DNA of 64,000 bases from Gloeophyllum trabeum ATCC 11539. Lineage: Eukaryota; Basidiomycota; Agaricomycetes; Gloeophyllales; Gloeophyllaceae. A program made the position numbers and the translations under genes. Below the pieces are notes generated by a model. It searched no databases, was not told the origin of the DNA, and worked only from the letters and a program-made list of their open reading frames with translations. Numbering within the stretch: position 1 is the stretch's first letter; every line of letters begins with the position of its first letter. Shown in pieces: positions 58,420 through 64,000 of the stretch. The DNA lies in contig NW_006920414.1 in assembly GCF_000344685.1 (NCBI RefSeq), positions 1,482,677-1,546,676 of the forward strand, given 5' to 3'.

Positions 58420-60651
58420 ACAGTGTGAGGCGCTCAAAACCGACCACTCGGCAATAGGCGAGCCGCGGATCCTATCACGATCGTGAGAAAAGACTTTTAG
58501 GTCCCGAAAACCAAACCAATCGATTCCTTTTCACGAGAGCTTTCGAGCCATCTGATTATTTTCTCGAAATTCCCACTTTTAAGAATTTAATCCTTCACAT
58601 ATTTGAATTTGGGTCGGAGATCTAGCGGAGTTACCATATAGGGAAGCTTTGTAATCACGGCCAGGGGAGCCGAGCCACGTGCCTGGCTAGGGTTAGGGTG
58701 AAGGCACTACTTGCTTTGGACGTGTGGGACACTCCCTATCGCAGGAATTCCATCGGAGAACCCCATTTCCGTATTATACAACCATATTGAGTGATCAGGA
58801 CGCAGCTGGCTCCCAGATAAATGAGGTTACGCTCGGCAACCCCATATTTGAACGCTTACGTAAGCATCCAAAAAAATGAAAATGCAGGATTACGCATCTT
58901 TTGGCCAGGTTTATGTTTCAAATTTTTTTCTCGCCGCCTACGGCGCCATAATTAAGGTGCCACAGAGGTGCCGACTCTTAGTGACATACACTGTAGCTGC
59001 GCCGAAGCCAATGTGCTCTGTAAGCAGTAGCCAATATTGACTCGGAGTATTAGAGAACAACAATCACGGGGTACATGCGACCCCGGATAACAGTAATGGA
59101 ATGATTCCGAAGTGCGGGGGACCTGAGGTTAGGGTGGTTATAAAGTTACAAGTTCGACTCCGTTGCTAGTACTTGCTACTCATCCGCTACATACATGTAT
59201 GTTCTTCGGTTCATTTGGATCTATTGAGACTGGACTCCACTGAACGGACATATGTTCAGTGCTCTTATTTCTTGCAGAAGATGTGCTAAGAATCAAATCT
59301 CGAGCCTCTAAACGCACTACAGCCCTCGGGGCCACTGCGCGCTCACCAAAGAGAGAAAACCGGGATGCTGCATTAACAGGCCTACCGTGATCCCCCGATT
59401 CCCGATTCCGCTCGAGTGCTGTTATCACGCTGCATATAATGAAAGCACAGATCAGAACAAACGCAAGATTCCGTCAGGCGTTCCGCAAGCGGAAAATATG
59501 AAACGGCTCAATGATATAGGTCCCTTCAGGCCTTAGATTCACAAGCGCTCATCAAGGAGTAACGCCCCTCACTCTCCATGCGGGGATTCCACATTCACGC
59601 TCTCTTTGCATGAATGGAGATTTCAACCATCGAAAGGATATGGGGTGTTCTAGGGTGTTAACCTCTCTGGATAGGCTATTCTGACCTCGCAGCGTGGGTG
59701 TACGCTAACACGCGACGTCAGACAGAATCATTCATCAAGAGAGCGCTCGAACACCAGAGGCTCGTACGGTTTCGGGACAGTCCTTTGCCTTATCGCCACA
59801 GAAAAATCAAACTTACGGCCACATCTGGTCCTGAGGTTTCCTTTGGACGCGTTCATCACCAGATTTCCTGAATGAAAGCGGAGCGCGCGGAGCTATTGAA
59901 TGTCGCCCGCAACGTCCAATGGCTCCTTTTTGAATACAATGCATCGCCACAGGCCACTGCCAACTTCGCGTGTTCAGCATCAAAACGCCACCGCGACCTT
60001 GTTCCCAATCCGCCCCACAATACTGATATCAAACACAGCAATTCCTCCGACCACTTACTCTACAAGCAGGACACTATGAAGCCAGTCTCTCTGCCCGAGT
60101 CAAAACAAATGGTATATCACGTAGGAGCGGCTTGTCGGACCATCTGACGGCTTAGACGAGCGGCCGAAAACTATGAGCGAATCCTCCGTACGACACATCG
60201 CTGAACAGTAGTTCGAGAGGTCTTTCAGGACCGCCTCATTCTCTGGGTTAGCCTTCGGATAGGAATTCGCGGGGCGAATATCCAAATCATCGTCTATCTT
60301 GCTGTCTATTGGCTGGGAGCATCTGGCTGCACCAATGTTGGCTTTGTCCCCCGACTAAACCCTCGTGGGAACAGATATGTGCTCCTGCGTTGGTTACCAC
60401 ATTTCCTGTCTTAGGCCGTATCTGCCTCTGCCCTCTTTCACACCGCTTGATCCGGAATCTCCTGATGGCGTCGTTCCCAAATTTACTTCAACGATTTTCA
60501 AAGCTTGCCGCACGTGCAGGGACGCGCGCGTCGGAAATTGGTTTCCTTTGTTCTGACGCGTATAAATTCCCAAGTTTCTACGAGTTCCTCACGACTCATT
60601 TTCCTCCCTCTCCGAAACCTCTCCAGCCTCGCCCACTCAGACGCCTTCAAA
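58420..60651. other. Gene-poor, AT-richer region
   Basis: I see no gene across about 2.2 kb. The base composition is lower in GC than the flanks. Stretches such as ctcgccgcctacggcgcc near 58931 look like parts of old transposable elements or solo LTRs, but I found no matching ends. A TATA-like gtataaat at 60559-60566 belongs to the next gene. Confidence 0.4.
60559..60566 (+). promoter_or_regulatory. TATA box of the 60652 gene
   Basis: gtataaat, about 90 bases before the ATG at 60652, followed by a CT-rich leader. Confidence 0.45.
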
Positions 60652-61506
60652 ATGCCAAAAAGAAGCAATACCTCGGACGATGACCTGAACCGCGCGGACG
60701 AGCATTCTAAGGTCCTTAGAAGCTCTGGTCAGGAAGAACAAGGCCACCCCCCGCCAAGCAAGTGCCGACACTATTGTGGGGGATGTGGAAGAGAGTAAAT
60801 ATCACGTCGCGTCGAAGTTCTTTTCCATACATCTGACTTTCTTCTACAGCTACGCGCGGTTGTATGTAGCTAGAAAGCATATCCATAATGGCCTCGTAAT
60901 AGGGGACCAATGCCCTTGGCATCTCGATTATCAAAGGGGTATCGAACACAGACCTATCCCAGAAGCTGAGTGGCTAAGATCGTGAGGGTTGCTCTGGCCG
61001 TTCGCTATTATGTTGTCTGACTGGACATTCCTAGACTGGAGAACGGCGATCGTCCAGCTCCAGATTTGGCGCGATCAGATAGACCAGCCGCTGCCAGGCC
61101 GGCCACTCCTCCCGTCCCCCTTCACATGCTCGAGGACCTACCATTACGGGGCTTTCCACCGATAGACAACGGACTGGCTTCAGGCTCTTATAGAGGCAGC
61201 AGTGCTTCGGCAGCAGCACCTGAATCGCTGAGTCTACTTTTCTCCCAACACCCTGCTACGCTCGTTGCAGTGGGTAGCTTCCATGCCACGGGCCACGGGC
61301 GCCTGCCACTCGTCCAGCCTGAGCCCCCCGCCCAAGGCTTGTCAGTCAACATCTTGGACGCCATTTCCATTGGGGGCGATTCGACTTTATTGGTGGCCGA
61401 CGAACAACATGAGGAGCCATCCTCTTCTGTGGTTGCAGCTGGCAGCGAGGATGTCCCGCCGGCCGAGGACATTGACTTGTCGTTATACTGTTCGCTGTTT
61501 GACTGA
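60652..61506 (+). CDS. Small orphan protein with a C2H2-like finger and acidic C-terminus, 248 aa
   Basis: Three exons, 60652-60794, 60850-60981 and 61035-61506, all in phase. Spliced, the protein contains KCRHYCGGCGREYARLYVAR followed by KHIHNGLV: C-x2-C-x12-H with a Tyr and Leu at the usual hydrophobic places, so a degenerate classical zinc finger. CPWHLDYQRG follows. The rest is Ala/Ser/Pro-rich (APESLSLLFSQHPATLVAVG), ending in an acidic-hydrophobic tail PAEDIDLSLYCSLFD that resembles transcription activation domains. An unspliced reading would break the finger. Taken together this could be a small transcription factor, but no family is recognised and the activation tail is inference. Confidence 0.55.
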
Positions 61507-62233
61507 AGAAAATATCTGGTGAAGGGTGTCAGGGTGCTTGGACTTGGGTTAAAGCGTGGAAGAGATCTGTCGTGCCACTGCTGTGTCAAACGTGGGCTGG
61601 GCGACGTGTCACTTGTGTCTCTGTCACTGATCCGTCGTCGCGATACAAGTTAGCCCGGCAGTTCTTGTTGAAGGCCCTCCACCTCGTTCGGCTCCTTCAT
61701 GCTAGCGAATCTGTGCCTCGTCCCATCTGTGTCTCTTCATCGATCCTTTCGCTATTTGTTTATGCTTGAGGAGTTGGCGTTACCATACGTACAGGATCAT
61801 ACTTTCATGACATTGCCCTTTCCGTAGTACTGCTAGCATATCTAGTCCTCTGTACTCTACATATAATGCTATAGAAGGCCCTCTCGACTAATTCGCAGGC
61901 TTTCCGTGCACGCCCGTTATTTGAACTTTCAGCAGGTAGACCTCATTGGGGGGGATGTTCCTGCTGAAAGACAACTATACAAGTCATCGCTAAAACACAG
62001 GGTAACTTATCCTTCGCTGAGGTCTCAGGTTGGTCTGCAGGTCAGAGATACGGACTACAGGTCACGCTCCGGACAAGTGCGTGAACTTCGAGTTGCACAG
62101 TCCGCGGCACTGAAGGATGTCATGATCATCGAATAAGGGTAGTAGCTTCACCGCCTGAGCGAACAAAATACTCATCGTTGCTGAGCATCGGTACGGCTAG
62201 CAACATTCAGCAGCTTTAGAAAAACATACCTCC
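61507..62233. other. Intergenic stretch, no gene recognised
   Basis: Short frames only, no family signature. Confidence 0.4.
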
Positions 62234-62945
62234 TTATGCGTTCCGCTGCAGACTCTTGGAAGAGAAAGGCGGAGATTCGAATTCCGCACCGGAATCGATG
62301 ACGTCATAAGTCGCAATCTCTGTCTCACTGGTAAGCTTACAAGAGTCAAGACACAAGAGAGGTGCGAGTATCCAGCAAGTCCCACCGCCGCATGAGCGTT
62401 ACAACCTCTGAGCACGTTCATATCTCTGAGATACCCCCGGAAGCGACAATACTCACCTGCAGTGGTAGTGTTCAAGTTGAGCCTCTCTCTCCGTTATCCG
62501 GTTTTCCCAGTGAACCTGTAATGGATACGATTTCCGCCCGGATCGACGTAGCTCCAGTCGCCATTCTTCTGCATCTAGTCTTTCAATGCTGCTAGGACGC
62601 CTTTCCCGCATCTCGTGCAGGGCGCCGGTGGTACGGTCGTCTGGTTCAATTGAATGATTAGACGCAGTATTAATGGTGATTACAAACACCGTAAGTATCG
62701 ACAGAACATGGCTGAAGCAATTGGCACTTCCCTGTTGTGTTGAGTCGGAACGAAGTTCCTCGCCTAATCACCAGACTGAAGGACGATGCCGACAGGGTTT
62801 CGTCGAAGAGTGCAAAGTACGTGTTTATTTGGTGCTTCTCCCTTTTTCCGGACTTACGATTGTCAAGGTCCTCGAGTAGCATGAGCAGGAAGAGTAGCCA
62901 GAAGCTCTGAGGACCCTTTGAAAGAGCTACGTATGCCCCGCTCAC
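62234..62945 (-). CDS. C-terminal exons of a probable membrane protein, 5' end unresolved
   Basis: Two terminal exons are well supported: 62763-62457 and 62327-62234 join in phase and end YDVIDSGAEFESPPFSSKSL. Before them, an exon ending at 62858 (LLFLLMLLEDLDN) joins with phase kept through a 94-nt intron. Reading on, the protein has a hydrophobic segment FWLLFLLMLL, then CFSHVLSILTVFVITINTAS (second membrane helix), a charged part EPDDRTTGALHEMRERRPSS and DAEEWRLELRRSGRKSYPLQ. No family recognised. Further coding-like pieces upstream (for example LLDAIVSQHFRILELIE near 63250) probably belong to the same gene, but I could not settle their splicing. Partial or decayed; fungal-specific. Confidence 0.45.
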
Positions 62946-64000
62946 TTGTTTTATACGACGTCAGACGGAGGCGGGACTGTTGCTTTAACATCACCTTTGG
63001 TTGAATACTCGGCGAGCGTTCGTACGTCAATCAACAATCCAGGGCAGTATTCGAACCTCTTTGATTGAACAGCGTGACCTCTACGCGCCAGTTTGCTGAG
63101 CTGGCATGAGGAGAAGGCCGAGCTCACGACGCCGCTTGCATGGTAACACAGGGTGGGCGCGACGCTTCCTCTCCCCCAGAAGACGTAGCACTAATGAGAA
63201 GCAGAAAGGGCGGAAAGCAGCTCGATGGGACGAACATCACATTCGATGAGCTCGAGTATCCGAAAATGCTGGCTGACGATCGCGTCAAGCAGTGTTGTAG
63301 GCTGCTCAGATTATTCTCTCGTGCCACTCCGCGGTGTTACCCAAGCGCTTTGGCGGCCACAACTTCCAAGCAGGCTAGCCAGAACCAACTCACTGGACAA
63401 AGTCGTCGCCTCTTGGTTACCTCCTTGCGGCGGAGATCTACGGACAATTAACCTATTTCTTATCATACACGCACCCACGCGGAATTTATAGTCTTGCTGG
63501 CATAGGTTCGACGACCCTGAGTGGCCACTTCCGAATAATACAGGAAAGATGGCCCATCAGCTCGATCGTTCCGCTGCTTCTGACAAACCAATTCAAGGAC
63601 GCAAGCCACACCCTCGATATGCCCTTGTGCTGAATTCGGTTGTCAATGCAATTTCCACAAACTGCCATCGATGTCTCTCATTACCAGGTTCTTATTTCCT
63701 ACGGCGCATCTCGGTTGGACTGGATGGAAGAGTTACTTGTGGGGCGACGAGGGAGGCCTGACTATAATGTGGCAAATTCACTCTACCGAGAACCGCAGAC
63801 TTGTTCTTTCCCTCGGTGAGACGCGCTCTGATCCGAGTGCGCACAGGCGGCACGATTATAAGCCAAAAAGGAAAATGATGGCTCATCACCCATTGTGCAG
63901 TTGAATCTGGATTCGACTCGGTTCGTCGTTGCAAATTTGCTGGCGCTCCTCGCTGCATGCCCCATTATTGGACAATCCTCAAGCCGAGGCTTATCTGACG
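62946..64000 (-). other. Coding-like segments of unresolved structure
   Basis: On the reverse strand several short frames with protein-like composition appear in order, among them VNLPHYSQASLVAPQV, LVEIALTTEFSTRAYR, SFLYYSEVATQGRRTYASK, LLDAIVSQHFRILELIE and LLRLLGERKRRAHPV. Candidate splice sites are present, but several combinations hit stops. They may be upstream exons of the 62234 gene or a decaying gene running out of the window. Confidence 0.25.

Noticed and set aside
58680..58700. Two TTAGGG-like units suggesting telomeric repeat
   Set aside because: Only two units, in a window interior; far too little for a telomere remnant.

Overview
This window looks like nuclear DNA of a filamentous basidiomycete, most likely an Agaricomycete. 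Nearly every gene is broken by several 40-90 nt spliceosomal introns (mostly GT-AG), third positions are GC-rich, and genes sit 200-800 bp apart, usually on alternating strands. The protein set fits: a CHAT-domain protein, an Agaricomycete-type F-box/RCC1 protein, polyporopepsin-like aspartic peptidase, membrane-anchored histidine acid phosphatase, and many serine/proline-rich proteins found only in mushrooms. No species is claimed. Exon joins were worked out by eye from splice consensus, reading phase and family similarity; where all segments keep phase, the join is given in the entry.

Layout. 0-14 kb: tail of a CHAT protein, an orphan reverse-strand gene, a badly decayed chorismate mutase pseudogene, a low-complexity protein with a possible PP1-docking motif, the tRNA pseudouridine synthase PUS1, a relic of a membrane-anchored aspartic peptidase, and a head-to-head pair of orphan genes. 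14-28 kb: a small glycine-zipper protein, histidine acid phosphatase, a DUF202 membrane protein, an orphan protein, a vacuolar-type amino-acid transporter, an R3H/SUZ RNA-binding protein and a 15-exon aldo-keto reductase. 28-31 kb: repeat-rich DNA with a tRNA-derived element; here a 459-bp sequence is present twice, on both sides of a run of 422 Ns. 31-35 kb: a secreted aspartic peptidase, a field of diverged hairpin-containing repeats, and the RNA polymerase II subunit RPB4. 36-58 kb is a dense housekeeping block: xylulokinase, an F-box-like protein, methylenetetrahydrofolate reductase, an ELMO/CED-12 protein, a BTB protein, an SCF-associated F-box/RCC1 protein, a flavin reductase, DNA polymerase alpha (POL1), the mitochondrial HSP70 escort protein ZIM17 and a short-chain dehydrogenase. 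58-64 kb is gene-poor, with a small zinc-finger-like gene and an unresolved multi-exon membrane-protein gene.

The genes do not form one pathway. Recurrent themes are core information processing (POL1, RPB4, PUS1, R3H/SUZ), protein turnover adaptors (F-box, BTB, F-box/RCC1), secretory or vacuolar nutrient handling (aspartic peptidase, phosphatase, amino-acid transporter) and one-carbon and pentose metabolism (MTHFR, xylulokinase). The most notable observations are the multiply frameshifted chorismate mutase, the probable assembly artefact at the N gap, the hairpin repeat field, three GC-AG introns, 9-nt and 15-nt microexons, and an ELMO engulfment-type protein in a walled fungus.
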